From: Shimia_B sp038525525
GTDB lineage: Bacteria > Pseudomonadota > Alphaproteobacteria > Rhodobacterales > Rhodobacteraceae
DNA: 64,000 nucleotides
Direction of reading: 5' to 3'
NCBI GenBank assembly: GCA_038525525.1
Contig: JBCBHO010000001.1
Location: 682,001-746,000, forward strand
Both the position numbers and the translations under genes were made by a program. This document shows, piece after piece, positions 8,076 through 15,558 of the stretch. Positions within the stretch are counted from its first letter, which is position 1, and each line of letters opens with the position of its first letter. The notes below the pieces were generated by a model that was not told where the DNA came from, did no database searches, and worked only from the letters and a program-made list of their open reading frames with translations.

Positions 8076-9506
8076 TCAGAGGCCGAACCAGGTGCTCCAG
8101 AGGCCCGCGGCGTAGAACATCAGCGAGAGCGTGATGAGGAGGATCCCCACGCCCATCTTGTCCCGCAGGGCGAAGACGATGGGATCGTAATCCTGCTTGC
8201 CACCATAGCCCAGCACGACCATGCGCAGAAGCCAGGCGGCCATCGGCACCATGGCAATCCAGAGGATCCAGCGCGTTGGATAGAGCGCAAGCGCCTGATC
8301 GCTGAAGGTATAGAGGAAGAAGACGACGAGCGCGCCCACTGAACCGAGGGCCGAGACGTTGAGCAGGTCTCCACGATCGGGCCGGCCATAGCCGCGCCCG
8401 GGGAGACGCTCGTCCGAGGTCGCCAGGGTGAGCTCGGTGAGACGCTTCACGCAGCCCAGCGTGATGAAGATCGGAAAGATGAAGATCAGCATCATCGCCG
8501 AAGCCTCCACTTGCGTGGCCGCGGCCCCCGCCACGACGCGCAGCGTGTAAAGCGTCGCCAGCGTCGCGATATCGACCCATCGCAGGCGCTTGAGCGTGAG
8601 CGAATAGGCGAGCGACAGCGCCATGTAGAGCGCCACGACGCCAAAAAAGGCCGCCCCGAGATAGAGCCCGAGGCCGAGCGCCACGAGGATCAGGACCGCA
8701 GAAGTGGCCATGCCGACGGCAATGGGGACCTTGCCCGAGGCAAAGGGGCGCTTGCACTTCTTCACGTGGAGCCGATCCGCCTCGAGATCGAGAAGATCGT
8801 TGACGATGTAGATCGCGCTGGCCGCCGCCGAGAAGGCCGCGATGCCCAGGAGCGCGAGGAGGAGCGTCGAGAGCCCGAATTCATGGGCGGCGATCATGGG
8901 CAGGAGGAGCAGGACGTTCTTCACCCACTGGTGGGGCCTCAGAGCGCGCAGGAGGTCCCGTGGAGACCAACCTCCCGCAATCGGGGTCACCGGGTGCCCC
9001 TGCCCCGCGAGGCGCTTACGCGCGCCTCCCGGGTCGCCCACGACGATGGCCGCCTGCGCGCGCTCCCAGACCGGACGGTCCGCGGTGCTGTCCCCGGCGT
9101 AGATGTAGCCGGAGCCGCCGCTCGCCTCCTCGAGCGCTGCCGCCTTAGCCGCGCCCTTCAGGTTGCGCCCGGGCTCGGAGCCCAGCGCCGCGTCAAACCC
9201 GTGGATCTGCGCCAGTTCCTGCACAAGCCGCGCATCGGATGCGGAGGCGAGCGCCACGTCGTGCCCTTCGGCACGGGCATCGGCTGCGATCTCGGCGATC
9301 TCTTGGCGCACCGGCATGAGATCGAGCCTAAGCGTGGTGATCTCCGCCAGCGCGGCCTTCAGCGCGGCCGGGTCCCGTCCATGGCGAAACACCGCCCCGA
9401 GGGTGGCCAGTGGCGCCTGCCCGAGCCCGGCCCAGAAGCTCTCGAAGAGCAGGTCGGTCTTCAGGAACGTCCCATCAACATCGAGAAACAGCGGTGCCTT
9501 GGCCAA
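8076..9506 (-). CDS. HAD phosphatase–UbiA prenyltransferase fusion (DPPR synthase-like)
   Basis: A 476-aa two-domain protein. The N-terminal ~190 residues are a HAD phosphatase (LFLDVDGTF at the start; YIYAGDSTAD later). The C-terminal ~280 residues are a UbiA-type membrane prenyltransferase (RPHQWVKNVLLLLP, then IVNDLLDLEADR-x5-KCKRPFASG). This matches decaprenyl-phosphate phosphoribosyltransferases, which make decaprenylphosphoryl-5-phosphoribose; the fused phosphatase could remove the 5-phosphate, giving the DprE1 substrate. TTG at 9506 is chosen because GGGGAGGGG lies just before it and the protein family starts at the HAD motif. It begins one base after the transglycosylase stop, so they are likely coupled. 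Confidence 0.9.
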   Translation of the reverse strand: MAKAPLFLDVDGTFLKTDLLFESFWAGLGQAPLATLGAVFRHGRDPAALKAALAEITTLRLDLMPVRQEIAEIAADARAEGHDVALASASDARLVQELAQIHGFDAALGSEPGRNLKGAAKAAALEEASGGSGYIYAGDSTADRPVWERAQAAIVVGDPGGARKRLAGQGHPVTPIAGGWSPRDLLRALRPHQWVKNVLLLLPMIAAHEFGLSTLLLALLGIAAFSAAASAIYIVNDLLDLEADRLHVKKCKRPFASGKVPIAVGMATSAVLILVALGLGLYLGAAFFGVVALYMALSLAYSLTLKRLRWVDIATLATLYTLRVVAGAAATQVEASAMMLIFIFPIFITLGCVKRLTELTLATSDERLPGRGYGRPDRGDLLNVSALGSVGALVVFFLYTFSDQALALYPTRWILWIAMVPMAAWLLRMVVLGYGGKQDYDPIVFALRDKMGVGILLITLSLMFYAAGLWSTWFGL

Positions 9507-9507
9507 G

Positions 9508-10377
9508 TCACCCCTCCCCGCGCGCGAAGACACAGCCGTCGGTGAGCAGCAGCGGCGGCGTCTGGCAGAGGCCGCGCGCCACGTCGTAGGCCGCCAGCAC
9601 GCGCGGAATGTAGTTGCGCGTCTCCGCATAGGGTGGCACGCCGCCATGGTCCCGCACCGCGCCCTCGCCTGCATTGTAGGCCGCGAGCACGAGGAGCGGG
9701 TCATCGTCGTAGAGACCCATGAGGTAATCGAGGAGGGCCACGCCGCCCTTGATGTTGTCTGCGGCGTCGAATGCATCGGTGACGCCGAACCGATCCGCGG
9801 TGGCTGGCATGAGCTGCATGAGGCCCTGCGCACCGGCGCGGCTCACCGCGTCGACATCGCCGGCGCTCTCCACGGAGATGACGGCAAGCACGAGCGCGGG
9901 AGAGACCCGCGTTCCCACGGTCGAGCCCAGCATCGTCGCGCCATAGGCATCGGCGATGGTCTGGAGTGACTGGAGGCGCGGTGCTGGCGCGTTGCCTGCG
10001 CTCTGGATGGTCTCCAACGCCTCGAAGAGCCGCCCGGCTTCGGCGGCGCTCCGCTCCGTTGCATGCGCCTCCCAGAACCACGGATAGGCGTCGTTTCCGC
10101 GCGCGGGCGCCGGCGAGGCCGCGGCGCGGGTGGCGCCAGCCTCCGCCTCGCTCCCCGTATCTGACGGGGGCGCGGCCTTCGGCGCGATCTGCACTGTGAT
10201 GAACTTCCGGGTGCCGGAGGCCGGGGGCTTCACGCGCTTGAAGGTGAAATCACGAAACGCGGGCGGGCTCGCCTTCTCTGCTGACTCGGCGGCCTCCTGC
10301 GCGGCAGAGACGCCCGCAAACGCGCACCAGAGGCCCAGCGCCAATGGGGCCAGGCGGCCGGAAAAACCATGCATCAT
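9508..10377 (-). CDS. periplasmic lytic murein transglycosylase (SLT domain)
   Basis: A 289-aa exported protein with a signal peptide (MMHGFSGRLAPLALGLWCAF…AQ), a low-complexity linker to about residue 110, and a C-terminal SLT domain. The catalytic Glu is in VISVESAGD, followed by GAQGLMQLMPATADRFGV and LAAYNAGEGAV, all standard goose-lysozyme-like transglycosylase motifs. Such enzymes open peptidoglycan so that envelope machines can pass. It is divergent from, and adjacent to, the tad pilus locus, and 1 base upstream of the HAD–UbiA gene; either could be its functional partner. The start at 10377 has GGAGCAGGA upstream. Confidence 0.88.
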   Translation of the reverse strand: MMHGFSGRLAPLALGLWCAFAGVSAAQEAAESAEKASPPAFRDFTFKRVKPPASGTRKFITVQIAPKAAPPSDTGSEAEAGATRAAASPAPARGNDAYPWFWEAHATERSAAEAGRLFEALETIQSAGNAPAPRLQSLQTIADAYGATMLGSTVGTRVSPALVLAVISVESAGDVDAVSRAGAQGLMQLMPATADRFGVTDAFDAADNIKGGVALLDYLMGLYDDDPLLVLAAYNAGEGAVRDHGGVPPYAETRNYIPRVLAAYDVARGLCQTPPLLLTDGCVFARGEG

Positions 10378-10744
10378 CTCACGAGGTCCTGCTCCGCCTC
10401 TTGTTGTTGGGCGAAGTCTACAAAAGTTCGGAGTGCCGCGCCAGCATCGGCAATCGATCCAGATAAAATGCTCCGAATACACGCGCATTGGTGCTTTTTC
10501 AGTCGACAAAAATCGCAAAAATCTCGCGCTGGAAATAAAAATTAATACATTAAATCAGTGGCTTATTAGAAAAGCGTGGCGGTCGGCTAACTTCTGCAAA
10601 ATTGCACGAATGCTGCCTAATTCGCGCCCCATTCAAAAGGCCATATGCCGCCATACCCCGACGGGCTTGGGCACAGAGAGGCCGCCCTGTTTTCCCGCCG
10701 AGGTGAGTGAAAGAGAGCGAACATCCTCGAGAGGGACTAAGACC
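10378..10744. promoter_or_regulatory. divergent AT-rich intergenic region between transglycosylase and flp genes
   Basis: A 367-base gene-free stretch. Bases about 10480–10640 are strikingly AT-rich for this genome (runs such as aaaattaatacattaaatc), while the last ~100 bases before flp return to normal GC. The region must hold promoters for both directions and the 5' leader of the first pilin mRNA, with GAGAGGGAC upstream of its ATG. No operator could be assigned with confidence. Confidence 0.6.
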
Positions 10745-10936
10745 ATGATGAACTTCTTCAACAAATTCCGCCGTGACGAAGACGGCGCAGTGACCGTCGA
10801 CTGGGTTGTGCTGACCGCCGCCATCGTCGGCCTCGGCATCGCCGTTCTCACGACCGTTTCCGACGGTGTGGGCGTCATCTCCAACGACATCGAAGCAGAA
10901 CTGTCCACGATGTCCATCCGCCAGTACTCGTTCTAA
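10745..10936 (+). CDS. flp: Flp-type major pilin, copy 1
   Basis: A 63-aa type IVb prepilin. It has a short basic leader (MMNFFNKFRRDEDG) ending at the Gly that prepilin peptidase recognises, then AVTVDWVVLTAAIVGLGIAV as the hydrophobic polymerisation helix. Position +5 carries Asp instead of the usual Glu and Trp replaces the usual Tyr, a form common in Rhodobacteraceae. A GAGAGGGAC lies upstream. The C-terminal part (SDGVGVISNDIEAELSTM…) would form the exposed face. It is the first gene of the tad locus and differs from the next gene at one amino acid only. Confidence 0.93.
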   Translation: MMNFFNKFRRDEDGAVTVDWVVLTAAIVGLGIAVLTTVSDGVGVISNDIEAELSTMSIRQYSF

Positions 10937-10962
10937 TCGAGCGTAGAGCAAGGATCAGACCA

Positions 10963-11154
10963 ATGATGAACTTCCTCAACAAATTCCGCCGCGACGAAGA
11001 CGGCGCAGTGACCGTCGACTGGGTCGTGCTGACCGCAGCCATTGTCGGCCTGGGCATCGCAGTCCTCACCACCGTTTCCGACGGCGTGGGCGTGATCTCC
11101 AACGACATCGAAGCTGAACTGTCCACGATGTCCATCCGCCAGTACTCGTTCTAA
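10963..11154 (+). CDS. flp: Flp-type major pilin, copy 2
   Basis: A 63-aa prepilin, identical to copy 1 except Leu for Phe at residue 5 in the leader, so the mature pilins are identical. The DNA differs at 12 positions over 192 bases, 11 of them silent. This points to an old duplication held at the protein level by selection. The start lies 26 bases after the copy 1 stop and the two are surely co-transcribed. Prepilin peptidase (21770–22294) is the expected processing enzyme. Confidence 0.93.
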   Translation: MMNFLNKFRRDEDGAVTVDWVVLTAAIVGLGIAVLTTVSDGVGVISNDIEAELSTMSIRQYSF

Positions 11155-11175
11155 TCACTGCCGGGGTGTAGTGGG

Positions 11176-11364
11176 ATGTTCCGAGTGTTCGGTAACTTCT
11201 GGAAAGATCAAAAAGGTGCAGTGACCGTCGAATGGGTCGTCCTGTTCACGCTCTGCACCTTCTTGGCCATGGAGATGTTTCTTCACATCCGCCAGGGCGT
11301 CCATGAATTTGCCGACCACGTGCAGACCGATCTGCCGGACTACACCGTCACCCCCTACGAGTGA
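11176..11364 (+). CDS. Flp-like minor pilin
   Basis: A 62-aa prepilin-like protein. The leader MFRVFGNFWKDQKG is followed by AVTVEWVVLFTLCTFLAMEM, keeping the Gly cleavage site and the canonical Glu at +5. The hydrophobic helix is unlike that of the two major pilins, and the C-terminal part (HIRQGVHEFADHVQTDL…) is charged. It starts 21 bases after flp copy 2. Its role as a minor or tip pilin is inferred from the gene position and prepilin features. Confidence 0.8.
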   Translation: MFRVFGNFWKDQKGAVTVEWVVLFTLCTFLAMEMFLHIRQGVHEFADHVQTDLPDYTVTPYE

Positions 11365-11446
11365 TGCGAGACTGAAAAGCCATGGCCGCGCCCGCTCAGG
11401 GCGCGACGCAATATTCCTAGTAATTCGTGCACTAAGAGGTGGCCCC

Positions 11447-11662
11447 GTGAGACATACCCCCTTCCTGCATCGGTTTCTTCGGGACGAAGACGGAGCCGTC
11501 ACCATTGACTGGGTCGTTCTGACCGCCGCACTCATCGGCCTTTGCCTGTCTATCTTTGTCTTCTTCGGAGACGGCGTCGGCGTCGTCGGCGGCGAAGCCA
11601 GCGCACATCTCGAAGACATCGGCAGCAAGATCGAGACGGGTACCATTCTCAACCCTTGGTAA
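11447..11662 (+). CDS. Flp-like minor pilin
   Basis: A 71-aa prepilin-like protein starting at GTG 11447, with AAGAGGTGG just upstream; the longer upstream reading would run through the previous gene and is not supported. The leader ends DEDG, followed by AVTIDWVVLTAALIGLCLSI, closely resembling the major pilin helix, including Asp at +5. The C-terminal part (GGEASAHLEDIGSKIETG…) is different. It is followed by a strong terminator, so it ends the pilin cluster. Confidence 0.82.
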   Translation: MRHTPFLHRFLRDEDGAVTIDWVVLTAALIGLCLSIFVFFGDGVGVVGGEASAHLEDIGSKIETGTILNPW

Positions 11663-11686
11663 CCCCGCCGCACAGATCCCACCGAG

Positions 11687-11713
11687 AGCCCTGGTCCTGA
11701 CCGGGGCTTTTTT
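11687..11713 (+). terminator. rho-independent terminator after the pilin cluster
   Basis: A 10-base-pair stem (AGCCCTGGTC / GACCGGGGCT, one G·T pair) with a 2-base gap is followed by six T residues. It separates the four pilin genes from the rest of the tad locus, allowing the abundant pilin mRNA to be made independently of the assembly genes. Confidence 0.85.
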
Positions 11714-11864
11714 GATTTCGGCGTGACGACCACGCGCGCCCCGGCAAAGCCCGACGTTTTCCGAACCAAATCCCTCATTCTGACATTTTTGCCCACGAAA
11801 CGGGCGGGGCAAATCGAGTTACCACGGCCGGGGGAATGGGTGCGGAACTTCGAAGGAGACCAAG

Positions 11865-12059
11865 TTGCCGATGTTTCGCCACCAGAAGCCGACGGGAGGC
11901 GCTTTGCGCCTTTCCATGGACTGGATCGTGCTCGCGCTGGGGCTAATCGCCCTCGGCGCGGGCGCGGCCGCCCTGGTCTTTGACGGCGGTACCCCCGGGC
12001 TGGCGCTGCCCGGCGGCGCCGAGGCCGCGACCGACGTCGCGCTTCAGGCGCTCAACTAG
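11865..12059 (+). CDS. small pilin-like membrane protein
   Basis: A 64-aa ORF starting at TTG 11865, chosen because AAGGAG ends 7 bases before it (the ATG at 11871 is too far). After a basic leader (FRHQKPTGGALRLS) comes MDWIVLALGLIALGAGAAAL, which resembles the DWVVLTAAIVGLG segment of the Flp pilins; the Gly-Gly-Ala could be a variant cleavage site. It lacks the GAVTV core, so prepilin status is uncertain. It lies between the pilin terminator and cpaB and may be a minor pilin or a small assembly factor. Confidence 0.6.
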   Translation: MPMFRHQKPTGGALRLSMDWIVLALGLIALGAGAAALVFDGGTPGLALPGGAEAATDVALQALN

Positions 12060-12190
12060 GGCTCACCGCGGCCCGAGTGCGCAGAATTTCCGCCCCATGA
12101 CCACGATTTCGCCTGAATCTCCTGCCATGTGGCATTCGGAGTAGTCTTAAACGCCGTCTAATGGCGTGAACACGAATTGAGGGTAACGTC

Positions 12191-13036
12191 ATGCGTATGG
12201 TTTTCGGACTTGTTCTTATCGTAGGGATCGCCCTCGCCGGGGGCGCTGTCTACATGGCGCAGGGATACATTTCTGAGCACCGTGCCGCGCTCGCCGCGGA
12301 GCGAGCATCCAACGTCCCCCTCACCGATCTCATCGTCGCACGCGAGAGCGTGCAGTACGGCGACGAACTCACTGAAGAGCACATCGCGGTCATGCGCTGG
12401 CCTGTGCCTGCCGTGCCGGAGGGCGCTTTCATGAGCCCCGACGAATTCTTCTCGCAAGGTCCGAACGAGTTGCGGGTGGCCCTGCGCTCCATCGAGCGCG
12501 GCGAGCCCATCCTCGGCGTCAAGGTAACCGAGCCCGGTCAGGGCGCTGGCCTGACGTCGCTTCTGCAGCCGGGCATGCGCGCCTTTACTATTCGTGTGGA
12601 TGCGCAGACCGGTGTCTCCGGCTTCCTGCGCCCCGGCGACCGGGTCGACGTGTTCTGGTCTGGCCAAGCGCCCGGAACGGCCCAGCGTCGCGGTGAAGAA
12701 ATCACGCGCCTGATCGAGCCCGGCATCGAGCTCATCGCCGTGGACCAGAGCTCCACGCCGAGCGAGGCAGAAGTGGCCGTGGCGCGCACCGTCACCGCCC
12801 AGGTCTCGCCGCAGCAGGTCGCGCGCCTCGCACAGGCCCAGAATTCCGGCCGCCTGTCGCTCGCCCTCGTGGGCGCGCGGGATGATACGGTCGCCTCCGC
12901 CGACGAAGTGAACCAGCGCCTGCTTTTGGGCGTCGAGGAAGAACAGGTCGTCGAAGTGCAGCGCGAAGAGACGTGCTCCATCCGGACCCGCCGCGGCGCG
13001 GAAGTCGTTGAAGTGCCGATCCCCTGCACGGACTGA
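12191..13036 (+). CDS. cpaB: Flp pilus assembly protein CpaB
   Basis: A 281-aa periplasmic protein anchored by an N-terminal hydrophobic segment (MVFGLVLIVGIALAGGAVYM). It contains a SAF domain (VPLTDLIVARESVQYGDEL…) and the RcpC/CpaB domain (FTIRVDAQTGVSGFLRPGD), a family hallmark. CpaB supports or stabilises the CpaC secretin in tad systems. A small inverted repeat (ACGCC-N7-GGCGT at 12151–12167) precedes the gene, and it is closed by its own terminator, so it may be a single transcript unit. Confidence 0.93.
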   Translation: MRMVFGLVLIVGIALAGGAVYMAQGYISEHRAALAAERASNVPLTDLIVARESVQYGDELTEEHIAVMRWPVPAVPEGAFMSPDEFFSQGPNELRVALRSIERGEPILGVKVTEPGQGAGLTSLLQPGMRAFTIRVDAQTGVSGFLRPGDRVDVFWSGQAPGTAQRRGEEITRLIEPGIELIAVDQSSTPSEAEVAVARTVTAQVSPQQVARLAQAQNSGRLSLALVGARDDTVASADEVNQRLLLGVEEEQVVEVQREETCSIRTRRGAEVVEVPIPCTD

Positions 13037-13054
13037 TCGCACAACAAACGTATG

Positions 13055-13079
13055 AAAGGCCCCCTCGGGGGCCTTTTTT
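13055..13079 (+). terminator. rho-independent terminator after cpaB
   Basis: The perfect stem AAAGGCCCCC / GGGGGCCTTT with a 2-base loop core runs directly into a T-tract. It sits 18 bases after the cpaB stop and before cpaC, implying that cpaC has its own promoter in 13080–13210. Confidence 0.88.
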
Positions 13080-13210
13080 GTTGCACATAACCAACACGAA
13101 GAAAGGCGCTCAAATCATTGATTCTTGCGTCAAAAGCGTTTTGCGGGCATGGTTGATAAAAGTGCGGGCGAAAGATCCGTGTGTTTGAGGCGTGATCGGA
13201 GGCAGGTCAC

Positions 13211-14617
13211 ATGACATTTAAGACCCTTCTTGCCACAGCAGCGCTGGGGCTTTCTCTTGCGTTCTCGGCTCCTGCGAGCCCCGTCGAGGCGGAAACCCTG
13301 CGCGTGATGCGCGGGGCGCCGACGACGGCGCTCAACGTGCCGATCAGCCGATCGGTGGTCGTGGAGAGCGACGTGCCCTTCGCGGAGCTGACGATCGCGG
13401 ATCCCAACATCGCGGACATCTCCACGCTGTCGGATCGCACGATCTATGTGCTGGGCCGCGCCCCGGGGCGGACGTCGCTGACGCTGCTCGGGCCCGACGG
13501 CCGGCTCATCACCAACGTGGAAATTCGCGTGGCGCCGGACATCTCCGAATTCAAGGAGCGTCTGCAGCAGATCCTGCCCAACGAGGGCATCGAAGTGCGC
13601 ACCGCCAATGACGGCATCGTCCTTTCGGGCGCCGTAAGCTCCATCGCACGGATGGACCGCGCCCTCGACCTCGCACAGCGCTACGCGCCCGGCCGCGTGT
13701 CCAACCTCATGGTCGTGGGCGGCAATCACCAGGTCATGTTGAAAGTGCGCTTCGCTGAAATGAGCCGCTCGGTGGCCAAATCCCTCGACGGCGGTCTCGT
13801 CGCCCAGGATGAAGGCTCCATCATCGCGGGCGGCGGCTCCGGCGGCATCGCACCGAACGAAGACGGCCAGTTCGTTAGCATCTTCGCACAGGCCGCGAAC
13901 GCAGCGGGCGCGGCGATCTTCGGCTTCGACGTCGACAGCCTGCGCATCGACATCCTCCTCGAGGCGCTGGAGACCAAAGGCTTCGTGCGCACCCTCGCCG
14001 AGCCCAACCTCGTTGCTCTTTCGGGCCAGGAAGCCACCTTCCTCGCCGGCGGCGAATACCCGGTGCCAGTGGCCCAAGGCGAAGGCGAAATCTCCATTGA
14101 ATACAAGCCCTTCGGCATCGAGCTCAACTTCACGCCCCGCGTCGTTGACGGCGACACGATCAATATCGCCATGCGCGCGGCCGTGAGTGCCATCGACAGC
14201 TCGAACGGCATCACCTCGGGCGCCTTCACCATCGACGCCTTCTCGCGCCGCGAGACCTCCACGACCGTGGAGATGCGCGACGGCGAAAGCTTCGCCATCG
14301 CGGGCCTCCTCGAAGACGACTTTACCGACATCAACAGCCAGGTGCCGTGGCTGGGCGATATCCCGATCCTCGGATCGCTCTTCCGCTCTGCCTCCTTCAC
14401 GCGCGACCAATCCGAGCTCGTGATCATCGTGACGGCGCACCTTGTGAGCCCGGTGAAGGGCGATGTGCTCGCGCTGCCGACGGACCGCGTTGCGATCCCC
14501 TCGGAGCGTGACCTCTTCCTCTTCGGTCGGACCACCGGGAGCACGCCCTCGGTCGGCGCAGCGGCGGAAGTTGCCAAACAGGACTTCAGCGGCTCCTATG
14601 GCTATGTTCTTGATTAA
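13211..14617 (+). CDS. cpaC: Flp pilus outer-membrane secretin CpaC
   Basis: A 468-aa secretin that forms the outer-membrane channel of the tad pilus. It has a signal peptide (to about residue 28), an N-terminal pilus-formation domain (VPISRSVVVESDVPFAELTI, ADPNIADI, YVLGRAPGRTSLTLL), a BON-like segment, and the C-terminal secretin domain (FGFDVDSLRIDILLEALE, LAEPNLVALSGQEATFLAGG, VPWLGDIPILGSLFRS, ELVIIVTAHLV). The length and domain order are standard. It is followed 30 bases later by the OmpA-like lipoprotein. Confidence 0.95.
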   Translation: MTFKTLLATAALGLSLAFSAPASPVEAETLRVMRGAPTTALNVPISRSVVVESDVPFAELTIADPNIADISTLSDRTIYVLGRAPGRTSLTLLGPDGRLITNVEIRVAPDISEFKERLQQILPNEGIEVRTANDGIVLSGAVSSIARMDRALDLAQRYAPGRVSNLMVVGGNHQVMLKVRFAEMSRSVAKSLDGGLVAQDEGSIIAGGGSGGIAPNEDGQFVSIFAQAANAAGAAIFGFDVDSLRIDILLEALETKGFVRTLAEPNLVALSGQEATFLAGGEYPVPVAQGEGEISIEYKPFGIELNFTPRVVDGDTINIAMRAAVSAIDSSNGITSGAFTIDAFSRRETSTTVEMRDGESFAIAGLLEDDFTDINSQVPWLGDIPILGSLFRSASFTRDQSELVIIVTAHLVSPVKGDVLALPTDRVAIPSERDLFLFGRTTGSTPSVGAAAEVAKQDFSGSYGYVLD

Positions 14618-14647
14618 TCACGCAATCGCAAAGAGCGGAGACGGCCC

Positions 14648-15292
14648 ATGAAACACGTAGCAGCAGCCATCGCCAGCCTGGCATTGCTGACGGCCTGTGC
14701 CTCGCCGCAGCAGTTCGCCAATTTCAACGCCCGCGAGGCGGGGGCGCCCCTCGACGAGGGCGGCTTCGGGAACCCGACGGTCAACAACATGCTTGTCATG
14801 ACCGGCCAGAGATCGGCAGCCGTGGACCTCGGCGCGCGCTTTGCCTCGCAGGTGCCCACGACGATCAACTTCGCGTTCAATTCCACGGCCCTCGACGCCA
14901 CGGCGCGCGCGGTGCTCATGGAGCAGGCGAACTTCATCCGGCAATTCCCGGAGGTGCGCTTCCGCGTCTTCGGTCACACCGATGCCGTGGGCTCGAATGC
15001 ATACAACAAGCGCTTGGGGCTTGCCCGCGCCAACGCGGCGGTCCACTTCCTGAGCCAACAGGGCATCGAGCGCTCGCGCCTCGAGGCGGTGGTGAGCTTC
15101 GGTGAGACCCAGCCCATCGTGGCCACCGAGGATCGCGAGCGCCGCAACCGCCGCACCGTGACGGAAGTGTCGGGCTTCGTGCAGTCCCACCCCACCGTCA
15201 TGCAAGGCAAATACGCCGAGGTCGTCTTCCGTGAATACGTGGAGAGCGCGACCGAGGACACCACCGTCGCGGACGTGGTCGCAGACCAATAA
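14648..15292 (+). CDS. OmpA-like lipoprotein of the tad locus
   Basis: A 214-aa lipoprotein with a lipobox (LALLTAC) and a C-terminal OmpA peptidoglycan-binding domain (INFAFNSTALD, FGHTDAVGSNAYNKRLGLAR, DRERRNRRTV). It stands where many tad loci have cpaD between the secretin and cpaE. It may tie the secretin complex to the cell wall, taking over the CpaD role; this is inferred from position. A terminator follows. Confidence 0.88.
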   Translation: MKHVAAAIASLALLTACASPQQFANFNAREAGAPLDEGGFGNPTVNNMLVMTGQRSAAVDLGARFASQVPTTINFAFNSTALDATARAVLMEQANFIRQFPEVRFRVFGHTDAVGSNAYNKRLGLARANAAVHFLSQQGIERSRLEAVVSFGETQPIVATEDRERRNRRTVTEVSGFVQSHPTVMQGKYAEVVFREYVESATEDTTVADVVADQ

Positions 15293-15312
15293 AACAAGGC
15301 CTTTGAGCCTCG

Positions 15313-15346
15313 GCGGGCCGCGATCTGATCGCGGCCCGCTTTCGTT
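15313..15346 (+). terminator. rho-independent terminator after the OmpA-like gene
   Basis: A 27-base perfect inverted repeat (GCGGGCCGCGATC on the left arm, one-base centre) is followed by TTTCGTTT. It closes the cpaC–OmpA unit. The following 200 bases to cpaE must then hold a promoter. Confidence 0.8.
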
Positions 15347-15558
15347 TGAGAGCGGCGTTTCATCGCGCGGTTTGCCGCAAATCTCCACGACATTACTGAA
15401 TTCCAGCCCAATTCTCGCCCCCTTTCCCCGCCACCCATGGATGCAGGGAAAAGTACGCATCCAACCGGGTGCACACTTTGTGGGGCAGATCATGTGAAGG
15501 GCATTGGGCCCGGACCTCCGCCCCTTTGAAGGCCGAAAGGCAAAAAAGGCAGGTCGCG

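Noticed and set aside
9507..9833. N-terminal extension of the HAD–UbiA protein to 585 aa
   Set aside because: The added ~109 residues shadow the transglycosylase gene and are Ser/Arg-rich; the HAD motif begins right after the TTG at 9506 with a good ribosome site.
10540..10560. CtrA-type site (TTAA-N7-TTAA) before flp
   Set aside because: Two TTAA elements exist but with 4 bases between them, not 7; not sufficient to call.
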